Part shown: positions 1 through 11,525 of the stretch, piece after piece
Numbering within the stretch: the stretch's first letter is position 1
How the letters are laid out: each line of letters begins with the position of its first letter
NCBI GenBank assembly: GCA_022316685.1
Contig: JAKJHU010000084.1
Span: forward strand, 2,241,001 to 2,305,000
DNA length: 64,000 nt
Source: Progne subis subis
Lineage: Eukaryota; Chordata; Aves; Passeriformes; Hirundinidae
Direction: 5' to 3'
The notes under the pieces: generated by a model
Databases searched by the model: none
Seen by the model: the letters and a program-made list of their open reading frames with translations, nothing else
Told to the model about the DNA's origin: nothing
Program-made: the position numbers and the translations under genes

Positions 1-2845
1 GATTTTGTGATAGAAACTAGATTCCAGCCTCCTGTAAAAGTGTATGTTATAGTATGAATGCCCAGCAACATTTGTGCAAAGATGAAATAAGTTTAAGTAA
101 GTGAAAGATGTCATTGAAAGCACATTTGAAATGGTGGGGGCAGGTTTTCATCAATTATTCCCCCTCCAATCTTGGGAATCTACCACTTGAGTCGTGCTGA
201 GTGCTCCCAGCACAGGGTGAGACAGCAGTGACCAGGTGTCCCCTCGCCAAGGGCGCGCACCAGCCAGGTGCTTGGGCATGTTTACAAAACAACACACCCA
301 AAAAATCACAGTAAAATTGCCTGTGCTGCTCAAAGCTCTGCAGTAATGTGGCCCAAGAGAGATCGGGGGTTTGTGCAACAGCTGGTGACATCAGCTAAGG
401 AGCAACTTGTGTTTGCTTTAGACAAGCCTGGAACAGGAATCGCAAGGCTTCAAAAAGATCCAACTCATTTAAGTTCTACTTTAGAAATTATACATCTGAG
501 TCCAAAAATGCTTCCAAAGAAATTTCAGTGTTCTACTCCCAGTGGGATGAGCACGACACTTTTTTGTATGAGGTATATGGAAAAGTTGCCATTCAATTCC
601 AGGATCTCACCTCCACAGGTAAGTTCTTAAATGGATTGTAAAATTCAATAAACCCATATGAACTTCAGTTTCTGAGAGTTTTTCAAGATCAAAACTGAAA
701 ATGGAAGGCAACAGAGCAACCCAGCTGTCTGCAGTCTGGCAGCAGCTTGCTTGTGTAAGTTCAATAGGCAGTTCTGGGAGATCCATTTCCCAACCCTGTC
801 ATTCCAAAGAGGTTTGCAATACTGCTGTAACACTGGTTTAGAAGTAGGGTTTTTCTCCTCTGGGACCTCTACAGAAAGGCCCCAAAACAACAGCAGCTTT
901 TATTGTTCTGCCAAAATGTGACGTGATGAATATTATTAGAGGGGGAAGGGCAAATACAGCAATGATTTATAACATTTCCCCAGAAAATTTGCTCTTGCAA
1001 CCTGCCCTGTTGTCAGGTCATTTCTTGGAATGCATACTGAAACCTGGAAAATCTGTGGAGCATGGTCTCTATTCCCATTTGTTTATTCTGGGACTCAAGA
1101 ATATTTCTCAAGCAGTCAAAGCAATGGGATTTCAGGTTAACTGTTTCATTGCTAAAGTAAATTTAGGTTCATACCTGCACCCAAAGAGGAAAAATATTCT
1201 AATAATGTTTTTAAATGCACATCAAAAAATATAACTGAGACAGTACATGAGAAAATAATACTGTAAAAATAAAACATGAATTATATATTTAATTATAACA
1301 TGTATGAAAACCACACGACTGAAAAGTTTTAGCGTTGGATCTCAAGTTCTTCAAAGTTAGGAACCACAAGAACTAAGCCTGTGTGCTTTCAACTGCCTTT
1401 CAAAAGCCCTTCTCCAGTTGCTTTATGACAGACCTTATGTACATGACCATAGTTTATTTTTTTTCCAGGGACTCCAAATTCCATAGAAAACAGAAAGACC
1501 AGCTGCAACTATTTGTTTTTCCTTTCTTTGTTTGGCATTCACTGTACATTATGTATCGTCAGAATACAAGTATTCAGCTGCTTCTCCCATGAAACCATTC
1601 CTCTTTTTTCTATGAAAATGGAAATATCTGTTTGGGACGAGGGAGAAGAAAAGGCAAGAAAGAGAGGTATGCAAGAAACCTTCATTCTATACCGTAATTT
1701 TGAACTTCTGACTTGGTCACTGCATTGTATCCTTGAAAAGCAGTAGAGGGGCCATTTACACCTTTAACTGAGTGAAACAAGACTTCAAATTGCTTCCTCT
1801 GCAGTATCATCCAAACACACACTGGCCATACGAAGCAGGGACCTGTAACACCATCCCAAGCTGTGTTGGTGTAACACTTGGGTTGCCATCCTCTGGGAGG
1901 ACCAAGAGTCAGCAGAAATGAGATGTTCTCCAGTGGAGACCTCTGTCTACAGCAGAGCACTCATGAGTGAACACCACTAGACCCCATTTCCTGTGATCTT
2001 ACAGATGATACCCTTCAGCACCTTCCCCACAATAAAAACCCGTTTTGCACTATCCCTTCTAAATGTTCTGTCACCAGCCTTATCTTCAGTCCACTCTCAA
2101 TCTCGTCTCATCCACAGCACTCCTTTCATTCACAGGCCTCTCATCCAAACTCTCTTTTTTTTTACCATATAAGTTCATCCAGCTTTCAAGTCACTCAACA
2201 ACATCCCCTTCTTCCATCAAAGTCAAAGCTGTGCCCCCCTGACATTCTCAGTTCTCCTCCCATGAATGTTCTGGATAAGGAAGATCCATTTCTACTTATT
2301 TTAAAAATCAGGAAGAAAGATTTATTTTTAGGCAGTCTAAGGACAGGAATTTTTCTGTTCTGACAGAAAAGTTAGAAATAAGAAAAATCATGGGTTTCAA
2401 CACTAAAATAAATGGAAAAAGACCACTCACCAGCTCAGTCCTTGTGAGCTCCCAGCTCTATCCACAATGATCAGTCCAGTTCCTCAGACACAGGAATGAC
2501 TCATTTTTGCCACAAACAATCAAAATGACCTGGAGACAAGACCTGAACTGCCAATGACTAATAAATCTCCACTATTTTCCACAGCACCGTATTAACACTC
2601 TGCTGATCATCACAGTTCATCTCAACACCCCCTCTGGCACCAGAACAAACCTTTGGGCATCACAACCCACAACCATTTACAGGAATTTCCTTACAGAAGG
2701 ATAATTAGGTGTGGTGTAATGTAACTTCAGTTCAAGTCAAAATGAGTACCTTTTGGAAAATGGACACAGTTATGAAAATAGAGAATCTGCTCCTAACAGG
2801 GAATTTAACCCTTGTTTGATGCATATTCTCAATGCGATAACAGAA

Positions 2846-3083
2846 CCCAAGGGAAGGGCTGGAGCTGTGCCAGGGCAGGGTCAGGCTGCAGATCATGAAA
2901 AGGTTCTTCCCCAGAGGGTGCTGGGCACTGCCCAGGCTCCCCAGGGAATGGGCACAGCCCCAAGGCTGCCAGAGCTCCAGAAGCATTTGGACAATCTCCC
3001 AGGGATGCAGAGGCTGGCATTGCTGGGGTGTCTTGCAGATTCCAAAGATCCCCTCCAGCTCAGCATATTCTGTGATTCCTTTA
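2846..3083 (+). mobile_element. CR1 LINE 3' end
   Basis: It runs from GGGAAGGGCTGGAGC through the diagnostic TGCTGGGCACTGCCCAGG and GGGAATGGGCACAGCCCCA to a 3' end like CAGCATATTCTGTGATTC. This is the subfamily whose tail reads CTCAGGATATTCTGTGATTC. The 5' part is missing, as is usual for CR1. Confidence 0.85.
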
Positions 3084-3237
3084 AATTTCAAGCAATTAAT
3101 GCAAATTAAGCCCTGAGTTTACAAAAGCAACCAGAGAAATCTCACCCTAAAGAAACACTTTTCAAAACCAGGACTTCAATACTTTGATAAAGCACTTTGA
3201 TAAAGGCTTCCCAAGACACTGGCAACAATGTTTCATA

Positions 3238-3380
3238 ATATTACAATCCTATAATGGTTTGTGTTGGAAGGAACATAAAAGCCCATTTTGTCTCACTCCC
3301 CTGTCATAAGGACAACCTTCCAATAGTCCAGGTTGTTCAAGCCCCAGCATGGGCCTTGAACATTCCCAGGGATGGGGTCT
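3238..3380 (-). mobile_element. CR1 LINE 3' end, diverged
   Basis: In reverse orientation it begins ATCCTATAATGGTTTGTGTT and continues GGAAGGAACATAAAAGCCC and CCAATAGTCCAGGTTGTTCA. It fades after CATTCCCAGGGATGGGG. It faces the preceding CR1 tail-to-tail but belongs to a different 3'-end type. Confidence 0.8.
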
Positions 3381-3786
3381 AAATATTATTATTTATCTAA
3401 TTCACAGAAATCACAGCGAGTTTGTAAAAACAGGACCTTCATTCCAGACTCTTAGATGAGCTACCTTCATCAGATAAGTGGAGATAATATGTATTTCATG
3501 CTTTGCTGGACTGAACCCAACACCAACTTTGTCAATCATTAATAATTTTGACCAAGTTAATTGCAGTTATTTGAAATCAGAACATGTTTTTCAGAAGTAA
3601 AAACAAAGGCACTGGGTTTTCATAGTCTCAGTACACAAGCACTGGATGTGTATCAAGCAGTGTTTTGCTGTGTTTCCTTGTATCTAGCTTAGAATATTGC
3701 TTCATTCTGCACTTAATTCTCAAAGGGCAAGAACAAGAGGAATGGTTTGAAACTTTATATACTAAAAATAGCTTTGTTTGGGTTTT

Positions 3787-3807
3787 GGGGGGGGGGGGGG
3801 GGGGGGG
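3787..3807 (+). repeat. G21 homopolymer
   Basis: An uninterrupted run of 21 G follows GGTTTT and is followed by CGGG. On the HMCN1 coding strand it is a C tract. It can form G-quadruplex structures and is also a common place for assembly length errors. Confidence 0.95.
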
Positions 3808-3945
3808 CGGGTAGAATAATCAAAATGTTTTAACAAAACAAGTCGTTGGTTTGGCAGGGTACTCGGCAGGGACTCTAGCTATTCCCTAATCCCCAATCCA
3901 GCATTGGCTGTCTCTGGGCCCACAACGGTGAGTGTGCTTCAGCAT

Positions 3946-4137
3946 TTATAAACTGCATTCTTTACACATCATCAACTCCTCAGAGAAAAAGGAGGGCAAG
4001 TTCGATTGTTTGATTGCTGCTGAATCCTGCCTGAGGGCTATCCCATAAACAGCAGATGAGATCTCTGCTAAGCTATCCTGTTTGTTTGCATCCACCCACT
4101 GGTGGATGTGCTTCTTGGAATCAATGCTGATCCAGAA
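3946..4137 (-). other. Exon-like ORF in HMCN1 intron 4 (possible alternative terminal exon)
   Basis: On the HMCN1 strand a pyrimidine-rich stretch ending GTGGTTTCAG (plus 4138-4147 reversed) precedes 63 open codons ending in a TAA at 3946. Exon 4 ends in phase 0, and joining it here keeps the frame open (Phe-Trp-Ile-Ser-Ile-Asp onward). The peptide has no resemblance to the expected exon 5 (Val-Leu-Lys-Trp), and I recognise no domain in it. The open frame also extends upstream through the acceptor to 4233, so it is not exon-bounded. A short alternative end of the VWA protein is conceivable, but chance is the simpler reading. Confidence 0.12.
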
Positions 4138-4460
4138 CTGAAACCACAAAGAAGGTTTTACTGGGGATGGCAGCAATTTGGTCAACTCATTTTCACAGCC
4201 ATTTGGCATAGACACAGATTTATGTAAGATCAATAATCACTAAAATTGCAGTCTTTTGGATTTGGCTTTAACACAAATTGTTCAGCAGTTATTGTGGAAG
4301 ACTTCTGAAAGTGATTTAGGGTTTGCTTTTTTCCACCTTAGGCAATCTCTCACACTGTTTAAGCATCTCTTTCCAGTGGCCATGGGCTGTATTTTTCCCT
4401 CCTTCTCAAAAAAACACTGCAAAAATATCCCCTATTGATTTCACCCTCTGCTCTTGTGCA

Positions 4461-4662
4461 GAGGTGGTGAGGCCCTGGTGCAGGGTGCCCAAAGAAGCTG
4501 TGGCTGCCCCTGGATTCCTGGAAGTGTCCAAGGCCAGGCTGGACAGAGCTTGGAGCTACCTGGGATAGTGAAAGGTGTCCCTGCCCATGGCAAGGGGTGG
4601 AATGAGATGATCTTCAAGATATCTTGTAAAAAGGACATTTTACAACTTTACAATTCTGTGAT
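4461..4662 (+). mobile_element. CR1 LINE 3' end
   Basis: Landmarks are GTGGTGAGGCCCTGGTGCAG, GAAGCTGTGGCTGCCCCTGG, CCCTGCCCATGGCAAGGGG and a decayed tail ending TACAATTCTGTGATTA. It lies in HMCN1 intron 4. Confidence 0.88.
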
Positions 4663-5017
4663 TATTTACTCAAAAAAAAATTATGAGATAGAGCTGGAAA
4701 GGGGTGAAAGCAGCTACTGAACCCTCCTGCTTAAAACCTTACTCAAAATTCCAAGACAATCTATCCTTTCAGGCAGAAGCTGGTGTTCTTAGAAACAGGG
4801 AAGTGGCCAAGTTCAGAAAGCAGCAGCAGCCAGCCAGGAAAGCAGCTCGTGCCAGCTCCACTCCAGAACATGGTGCTGTCTAGCACCTACAAATGGCTTT
4901 ACCTGCTCACTTCACCTCCCAAAAGCAGAAGAAAACAAACCCTCAACAATCAAACCAAACCTTTACCCTAAAACCTCAGTCCTGAAAAAGAGCATCCCCC
5001 ACAGGCAGTATAAGAGG

Positions 5018-5062
5018 GTCACAGAACTGGCTGGGTTGGAGGGTGTTTAAAGACCATCTCAT
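5018..5062 (-). mobile_element. CR1 LINE 3' terminal scrap
   Basis: Only the last 45 or so bases of a CR1 are visible: GGTCACAGAACTGGCTGGGT followed by GGAGGGTGTTTAAAGACC and CATCTCATTCCA. Similarity ends after that. Confidence 0.55.
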
Positions 5063-6152
5063 TCCATGATGATCCCTTCTGTATCAAGGGATTTCATGGA
5101 GTGGCACAGAGAAGTTTTACCCTTTATAGATAATAGCAAAAGGCAGGCCAGGAACAGACCAAAAAGGTAATTTCTTTTCTTCCAAATTTTAACCTAGCTT
5201 TTGGAGGATAAATCTTCTGGGAAGTTTCTCCTTTTGATCACGTTCACATCACTGCCAATAGCTTCTATCATTCCCAATGAGACCTTCAATTTTTCTAGGC
5301 AACAGCTGTAGAAAAATGCAATTTATCCCCAACGTCTATTGTTGTCCAAATTTTAGGACAGAAAGAAGAAGGAACAAACCAAGGTAATTTTTTATTAAAA
5401 AACTTCAGCTAGGTATTGCCTACAGAGGGAATTCAATGGGGAATGTTTACAACGTTTATAAACAATTCCAGCTCTCCAGATAAATACCATGTGATTCTAC
5501 CTCTCTCCAAACGGTTTTCTCATGCACTTCTGAAGTTCCATTTCTGTCTGAGACTCACTGAAGTTCCCAGAGCAAAGAGTCATTCATGGCTGTGGGTCGG
5601 GAACCACAGCTACCAGGAGGGCAGCAGAGGTGACAGAAGTATTGCAGTGATAACCTAAATTAAAAAGTTACTTCCATGACTCTGGGAATAATGGAAACCT
5701 GAGAGTTCACACTATCTAGCCAATGTGGGCGACATTTTTTTCCAGGCTAAGTAGCAGACCCTTGCTCACTCACAAAATGCTCATTTAAAGCTAAACATGT
5801 GCTCTTGTTTTGAGCAGAAAAGCCACTAGGCTATGCAGAGCCCGGAACTTCTCCTTTTCTTAAAGGCTCTTCTCCTGGAAGCCTTCTGGCACAGGCAGAG
5901 GGAAGCTGGGGAGCTGCTGGTGAGATGTGCCACTTCACGCTTCCCTAATGCCAACAAAAGTCACAGAATTGCATCCTGATATAGAAGATGGAGAAAGGAA
6001 GGAAGGGAAAGGTGGAACAGAGTCCACATACTAAGACCAGAACATTCAGCAGTTCCCCTTCTGCTCCCTAACACACCATCAAGTGTCTTAAAGACTTACA
6101 CTATAACTCTTGCTTCATTTTCTTTATCGATTGCAAAACTCCAGAAAATTAC

Positions 6153-6275
6153 CTCATTAACTTGTTTTTTGTCCAAGTGAAAAACTTGACCAGAACTTGT
6201 TGAAGCAATTTCTTCATAGACCTTGTAACCAATATGATCCCTGTCATCACAGTCTCCAGTCAGCACAAATACCAC
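6153..6275 (-). CDS. HMCN1: Hemicentin-1, exon 4 (end of VWA domain in this window)
   Basis: This is a 123-nt, phase 0-0 exon coding residues about 163-203. It begins with the hydrophobic strand V-V-F-V-L-T-G-D-C and continues [15 protein letters not shown]. It ends K-K-Q-V-N-E, where vertebrate HMCN1 goes on with a Val-Leu-Lys-Trp segment in exon 5. The acceptor is a clear pyrimidine tract ending AATCCAG, and the donor is GAG|GTAATT. One difference from the human protein that I notice is H for T in the DDR-H-IGYK stretch. Exon 5 was searched for by eye on the minus strand between 1 and 6152 and not found, so the gene continues beyond the left edge. The window therefore holds only about 203 of the family's roughly 5,600 residues. 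Confidence 0.95.
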
Positions 6276-6790
6276 CTGGATTAAAGAAAAATCAGTGAAT
6301 CATTGGACACAGAGGTGAGGAAAGCATTGCTGTGTCAACATTAAGGCAAGACAACAGAAGAATGTGTCAGCCAAGGTAGGTTTGTTACTCTGCATGGACA
6401 GAGGCATTGCACTCAGTAATGATGGAAAAAGCAATACAGAAGAAAGGAACAGACAAAAATCCCTTTAAAAATCAATCAGCCCTGACATTCACATAATACT
6501 TCTAGAACAACATCAAAAAATCCACATAGGTGATAAGCTGCCAAAACCACATATACTGGTAGAAGATTCAGTCGCATTTTTTAATTCAGAATATTCCACT
6601 ATGTTTTTCCTTAACCAGATCAGATAACTCTATTTAAAAAAAAAAAAAAAAAAATCCTTAGAATGCAGTATTATGGTCCCTTCTGTAAAAAGATTTCATC
6701 TAGTTTCACACAGGAGAATTCTACCCTTTATCATTGAGAAAACAGAGCATTAAACACACAACCAGCTGGGAATGCAAATCCCCTCGGTAC
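6276..6790 (-). other. HMCN1: HMCN1 intron 3
   Basis: A short intron of 515 bp between the GTACCG donor of exon 3 and the AATCCAG acceptor of exon 4. Its only notable content is an A19 tract at 6636-6654 on the plus strand. Confidence 0.93.
6636..6654 (+). repeat. A19 tract in intron 3
   Basis: A simple A homopolymer about 140 bases from exon 3. On the HMCN1 strand it is a T tract downstream of the exon 3 donor. Confidence 0.95.
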
Positions 6791-6949
6791 CTGTGACTGT
6801 TTCTGTTGGATGAGTTGAAGCACTTCATGGGTCAGCCTGTAATCCTTGGATCGGGCGTCAGTAAATACATAGATGAATGAGCCAGGAAGGGAAATTTCTA
6901 GAGCAATCTTTATTGCCCCAATGCTCATCTCTGGACAGTCTCCACCACC
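6791..6949 (-). CDS. HMCN1: Hemicentin-1, exon 3 (VWA domain core)
   Basis: This is a 159-nt, phase 0-0 exon coding residues about 110-162. It starts G-G-G-D-C-P-E, a signature of this branch of VWA-like domains, and continues through a helix ([12 protein letters not shown]) and a hydrophobic strand. That strand ends F-T-D-A-R-S-K-D (T139, D140), where the family's later MIDAS-side acidic residue lies. The last part is an amphipathic segment ending QQKQSQ. Cys114 is a candidate disulphide partner for Cys171 in exon 4. The acceptor reads GAACAG and the donor is CAG|GTACCG. The sequence is essentially the same as the mammalian protein as I know it, so this domain is under strong constraint. Intron 3 to the next exon is only about 515 bp. 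Confidence 0.96.
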
Positions 6950-8464
6950 CTGTTCACAAGCAGAAATAAAACATAACTTTTTTTCTTTAAAGAAAAAAAA
7001 AACATACAAAATAAGTGGCTTTCTTTTGGGACATTCACGACAGATACTTTCTCAGCCTCTAATCATTTATTCACCTTTTCCACCCTACGGATTTTATGGT
7101 TTCTGCAGAGTGCTGTCACATGCAAGCAGCAACTGCAACAATTCCAAAGGGAAATAAGTCAAAGGAAGAGCCCTGATGTTGGCTGGTGTCACAGTCACTC
7201 TTATCCATGTTGTCCTCAGCTCCAGCTTTTGTGACAGCCCCATTTCCCACAGTTACATACTCCCTTCCTGGCTGACAACTTCCTTGCTCTGGTAGCACAC
7301 AGCAGTCACAGAAGGTCAGGGACACAGACAGATGGGAAATGGTACCAAGCAGGCAGTGCCGAGCTCCAGGAGCACCTCTGGACACCAGAGCAGCAAAAAC
7401 TGTCCTGGACTCCACCCAGGGACAGGGAGCTCTGCAGAGGACACAGGTGCTGTGTTCCCACACCTCTGCACTGCAGCAGCAGCAGAGCTGGAGGTTTTTC
7501 TGACTATGTGTTCAATCAAAACGCTTCCAAGTATGACTTCGACTTTACAGGAAAGGATTTATTTCTCTCCCTAAATTAAGAATTTGGAAAAATACTGTTT
7601 AAATAAAAGCTCACTAACTTACATAAAAATTATCTTGGCAAAGACAGAACTTTCCAAAGAGCTGATACAAACTGTAAAACTTGCCCTGTCATCTACAATA
7701 GATCTCTGCACATTCAGTATTAAATATAAAATTGATTTCTTTTATTTTTACAATCAACACGCCTTCACACATATGTATATACAAATCTACACACGCTGGG
7801 AAAGAAGGCGGCAAAGAGAGAGCAGTCCTTCGTACTTAAGAATTTTGTTCGTCCTCAGTGAAATGTTCATGTTGGGAACAAGTTCAATCTATTCAGTATC
7901 CTTAATCTGATTTCAAAGCAAGAATATCACTAAGTTTCTCATCTCTCCTAAAGAATAAACACATGGTCACTGTTTTTCTGTAAGTCATAGAAGAACCATT
8001 GCTCTTTTTCAAAGTCAGTTCTCCTAAACGTAGCCTTAGTTTTACGGGAAAAGCAAGTGGTAGACTGCAGACAGACTGAAAAATCAAGAGAAAACCCTCC
8101 AAGATTTTTGACACACGTCAGAACTTTATCTTGGCAATGCCTATACAGTCCAATGGGACACATCAGTATATCCAAAATCTTTCAGCAGAAGACTTCCACA
8201 TAAAGCTTTAATTTGTGGACAAAGTCAGAACAATAGCTGATTTCTACAGACATCTACTTGGAACAGGAGAATTTCTATTCCTACTTCAAGGCTACTTGAT
8301 TATCATCCCATAATATTCTAAACTGCAGCATCTCTTTTCTAGATAGAACACAAAAAGCACTACTGAGCTAAATGGTTGTTCTGAGAACAAGCATGGACTT
8401 TTTTATTCCTATAATGTAGAATAATACCATTAAAAGGCAGCTGGTAGAAGAACAAAGCATCATC

Positions 8465-8672
8465 ATCATGGAATGGTTTGGATTGGAAGGACCTTAAAGC
8501 CCATCCAGTGCCAGCCCTGCCATGGGCAGGGACACCTTCCACTACCCGAGGTTGCTCCAAGCCCTGTCCAACCTGGGCTTGGACACTTTCAGGGATCCAG
8601 GTACAGCTTCTCTGGGCACCCTGCTCCAGGGCCTCCCCACCTTTACAGGCAGAATTGCTTCCTAACATTTAA
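8465..8672 (-). mobile_element. CR1 LINE 3' end
   Basis: Reverse-oriented copy in HMCN1 intron 2. It starts CATGGAATGGTTTGGATTGG and includes GCCATGGGCAGGGACACC and GGTTGCTCCAAGCCCTGTCC. It ends near TTGCTTCCTAACATTT. A small deletion removes part of the GGGGCAGCCACAGC block. Confidence 0.9.
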
Positions 8673-8884
8673 CATTGGTATTGCCTTTACTTAAACAAAA
8701 AAAAGTAGAAAAATTTCCATTCGGAATTTCCTGTCTTTCTCTCTAAACTGAAATTAAATACAACTACCTCATGAAGCTTTCTGGAAAAGCTGAGGTGAGC
8801 GAAGCTCAGGAAGCTTCATTTTCCCTTCAGTTTGAACAGGCCCACAGAAATACATAAAAAATGTCCTTCACTAAAGAAAAAAAG

Positions 8885-8945
8885 CCAAACCAAAAAATAA
8901 ACAACAACAACAACAGAAAAACAAACAAACAAAAAAACCCCACAA
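8885..8945 (+). repeat. CAA/CAAA low-complexity patch
   Basis: A-rich sequence with AACAACAACAACAACAG followed by AAACAAACAAAC. It is simple sequence with no other content. Confidence 0.85.
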
Positions 8946-10099
8946 CAAACAAAACACTAAGGAGCCATTGCTGCCCAAGTCCACGTTCTTAGTCACGCTG
9001 TCCATAAGAATGATTCAAAGATTGAGGAAATATAGGTGATACCTCTTAAGCTGATCCTGTATCCAAGGAACTTGTCCTTTATCATTCTTAATGTAAAAGG
9101 AACAGGGCCCAGTTTCTGCAGTGAAATGTACACAGCCCTATTTTTACCTGATGTCAAATGTCAGCCAAAAGCTCCATCAACTATTCTGTGACAGATGAAT
9201 GGAAAACAAGAGCTGGGCTTACCCTGATGTTCAGAGAGGACAAGTTGAGCATACTTTGATGTAAGAAGTTTTATACACAAGATGCCTTGAAATAATTTAT
9301 CTTCACCTTAATTTTAGCTTTGTTCATTAATGAGAGTATTTGGTCCATGTCCTTTCTCAAGCCCAGCTCAAAATTTCCTCTATCTCCACAACATTCACTC
9401 TTGCACCTTTTATCAGTTGTTTTGGAAAAAATACTGGTAACAAACCTGTAGAAAGTATTTACATTTTCTCTTCAAGAGAGATGACCTATCAGTCCTGTTC
9501 TAATCATTTTTTGATTTCTATTTTGGCCCTTCACCAATACAGTGGATGAATACAAGTCAATGACAGCCTTCATATAGCAAGCAGAATGAGCATATCTTGT
9601 AATAATTATGAAATATGCAATCAACCAGCAGTAAAGAATGAAATCTAAAATTAATTAGACAGAAACTTTTTAACAACTTGATTAGAAATGAAGAGTTTGA
9701 AATTCCCAAAAGCTTCACCTAAATCATCCACCTTTTAGAAACAGATGCAATTACTGTCCACTATAACTCTTGAGGAAACAAAACATGAAAACTGGATGGA
9801 GATTTGAAGCTTAAATTTCCCCAGGAAGGAGAAAACTGCAATAGCTATTGTTTTCTCTGGATTTCAAACCTTCTGCCAACTTTTAAAGTAATCTTCAAGC
9901 AATCTGCTCTTAGTCAATCAGGGATTACACCATGTGCCAGTTTCTGAGGGAGAGCCTGTCTGGCACTACTGACCCCGGCAAGGTTCACCACAGGTCAGAA
10001 GCATTTCTCCTTGGTTCAAGATAGGGCAATAGGAACATACGTTCTGTCAGTAAGGATAAATCCATTCCAGTACATCCTCCTTTCTTTCTATCACCCAAA

Positions 10100-10355
10100 G
10101 GAACAGCTGGAGCTCTGTCAGAGCAGAGTCAGGTTAGATCCCAGGAAAAGGTTCCTTCCCAGCGGGTGCTGGGCACTGCCCAGGCTCCCCAGGGAATGGG
10201 CACAGCCCCAGGTGCTGCCAGAGCTCCAGGAGCATTTGGACAACACTCTCAGGGATGCACAGGGTGGGACTTTTGGGGTGTTTGTGCAGGGACAGGGCTT
10301 GGACTGGATGTTCCTGTGGGTCCCTTCCAGCTCAGGATATTCTGTGATTCTAAGA
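10100..10355 (+). mobile_element. CR1 LINE 3' end
   Basis: Same 3'-end type as the copy near 2846. It contains GGGTGCTGGGCACTGCCCAG and GGAGCATTTGGACAACAC, and ends CTCAGGATATTCTGTGATTC. It sits about 430 bases from exon 2, in intron 2. Confidence 0.88.
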
Positions 10356-10786
10356 AGCCTCTGAAACAGTAAGTGCCAAGTAATGCACGGCAGGGAAGGC
10401 AGTACCTACGGAAAACCTGATGGGTCTTACAGTGCTCTTGTTTGAGTGGTGTTCATGGAATGTGATTTCCAGAACACGGTAAAAGTCCATAAAAGTAACT
10501 GTGGACAAGTGGCAGAACTAATGAAAATGCCAACTAAATGTTAGCATTACCTAACTATTCTTTCTTGTGTGAGAACCATGTCTCCACACAATGATGTAAA
10601 CTAAGATGAATGAATCATAACCCTAAATTAGGATGAGCAGGAAAATGACAGTTTGTGCAGGCAAAAAGACAGAGGTAAGTGATCTACAACCTCGTGAATG
10701 CTTGCAGCAGGAATATCAGCAGAAGAGCAAAGATTAACGTGAGGAAACAGTCTTTGCTAGAACCACACAGGAAACAAGTTACTCAC

Positions 10787-10857
10787 CTGAACATAAAGTT
10801 CTCTAAGTTCAAACTGAAATTTCTTGGGATCTGTAGTTATTGTCACTGGACCAATTT
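10787..10857 (-). CDS. HMCN1: Hemicentin-1, exon 2 (VWA domain)
   Basis: This 71-nt exon supplies two bases of the split Glu codon and then 23 residues (about 86-109), beginning E-I-G-P-V-T-I-T-T and ending E-L-Y-V-Q. It matches the vertebrate HMCN1 segment that follows FHDP in exon 1, with only conservative differences that I can see (F for Y after KKFQ). The acceptor is a pyrimidine-rich stretch ending TTCTAG, and the donor is a consensus CAG|GTGAGT. The exon adds a beta-strand and helix region of the VWA-like fold and no metal-binding residue. It is separated from exon 1 by about 29.4 kb and from exon 3 by about 3.8 kb. It is too short to show as a free-standing ORF. Identification rests on the match and on exact phase joining at both ends. 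Confidence 0.95.
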
Positions 10858-11134
10858 CTAGAATGAGATACAAAGAAAATAGAGTTATCCAAAGACATAC
10901 GGTAGTAAAAAAAATTAAACTAAAAGCACTGAACAGAAAGAAATAGTAGAGAATGATATCCCCAGTACTGCAATCTATGATTTCAAATCTGGTAACTTTA
11001 ATATTCCAGTATTACCAATCTCTATGTCCCTTAAACATTTATAGGCCTTTCACCTTTGATTTTGAGCAAACATTTAATTGTTCTTTGGAACAAATATTTC
11101 CAGAACAAATGTTGCGGGACCAAGAAATAATGTG

Positions 11135-11525
11135 TTTTTCCAGAAAGAGGCTCTTTAGACTGGAGAAAACAAGGTTTTGGGAAAACCTTATAGCAGCCTT
11201 CCAGTGCCTAAAGGGGCTCAAAGAGAGTAGGAGAGGGACTTTGGCAAGGGCCTGGAGGGGCAGGACAAGGGGAAAGGGCTTCAAACTTAAAGATATCAGA
11301 TATTGGGGAAGCAGCTCTTCCCTGTGAGGGTCGAGAGGCCCTGGCACAGAGTGCTCAGAGAAGCTGTGGCTGCCCCTGGATCCCTGGAAGTGTCCAAGAC
11401 CAGGCTGGATGGGGCATGGAGTAACCTGGGACAGTGGAAGGTGTGCTGCCCATGGCAGAGGGTGAAACAAGATGAACTTAAGGTCCCTTCCAATCCAAAC
11501 CATTCCCCAACTTTGTGATTCTAGG
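11135..11525 (+). mobile_element. CR1 LINE 3' segment, longer copy
   Basis: This begins earlier in the element than most copies: AAAGAGGCTCTTTAGACTGG, then CTAAAGGGGCTCAAAGAG. It continues through GAAGCTGTGGCTGCCCCTGG to a tail ending TTTGTGATTCTA. Antisense open frames of up to 178 codons over this copy are shadows of the repeat. Confidence 0.88.

Larger units (their letters stand above)
1..6152 (-). other. HMCN1: HMCN1 intron 4, partial
   Basis: This runs from the GAG|GTAATT donor of exon 4 to the left edge, at least 6.15 kb. It contains CR1 pieces (2846-3083, 3238-3380, 4461-4662, 5018-5062), a G21 tract (3787-3807) and an exon-like minus-strand ORF (3946-4137, listed separately). The stretches 1-2840 and 5090-6150 are AT-rich with nothing identifiable. 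No exon 5 sequence was found by eye. Confidence 0.85.
6950..10786 (-). other. HMCN1: HMCN1 intron 2
   Basis: About 3.8 kb between the GTGAGT donor of exon 2 and the GAACAG acceptor of exon 3. It contains a minus-oriented CR1 (8465-8672), a plus-oriented CR1 (10100-10355) and a CAA/CAAA low-complexity patch near 8885-8945. The rest (about 7000-8460 and 8950-10090) shows no feature I can support. Confidence 0.9.

Noticed and set aside
923..1234. 103-codon plus-strand ORF, with another at 268-630
   Set aside because: Lengths are ordinary for chance in AT-rich DNA. There is no recognisable domain, and both are opposite to HMCN1 within intron 4.
1..6152. HMCN1 exon 5 (Val-Leu-Lys-Trp segment and following)
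   Set aside because: I looked on the minus strand for the expected residues and found no convincing match. The exon is inferred to lie beyond the left edge.
7310..7460. Possible CR1-like segment (GAGCTCCAGGAGCACCTCTG)
   Set aside because: Only one short phrase resembles CR1, and the order and flanks do not follow any of the other copies here.
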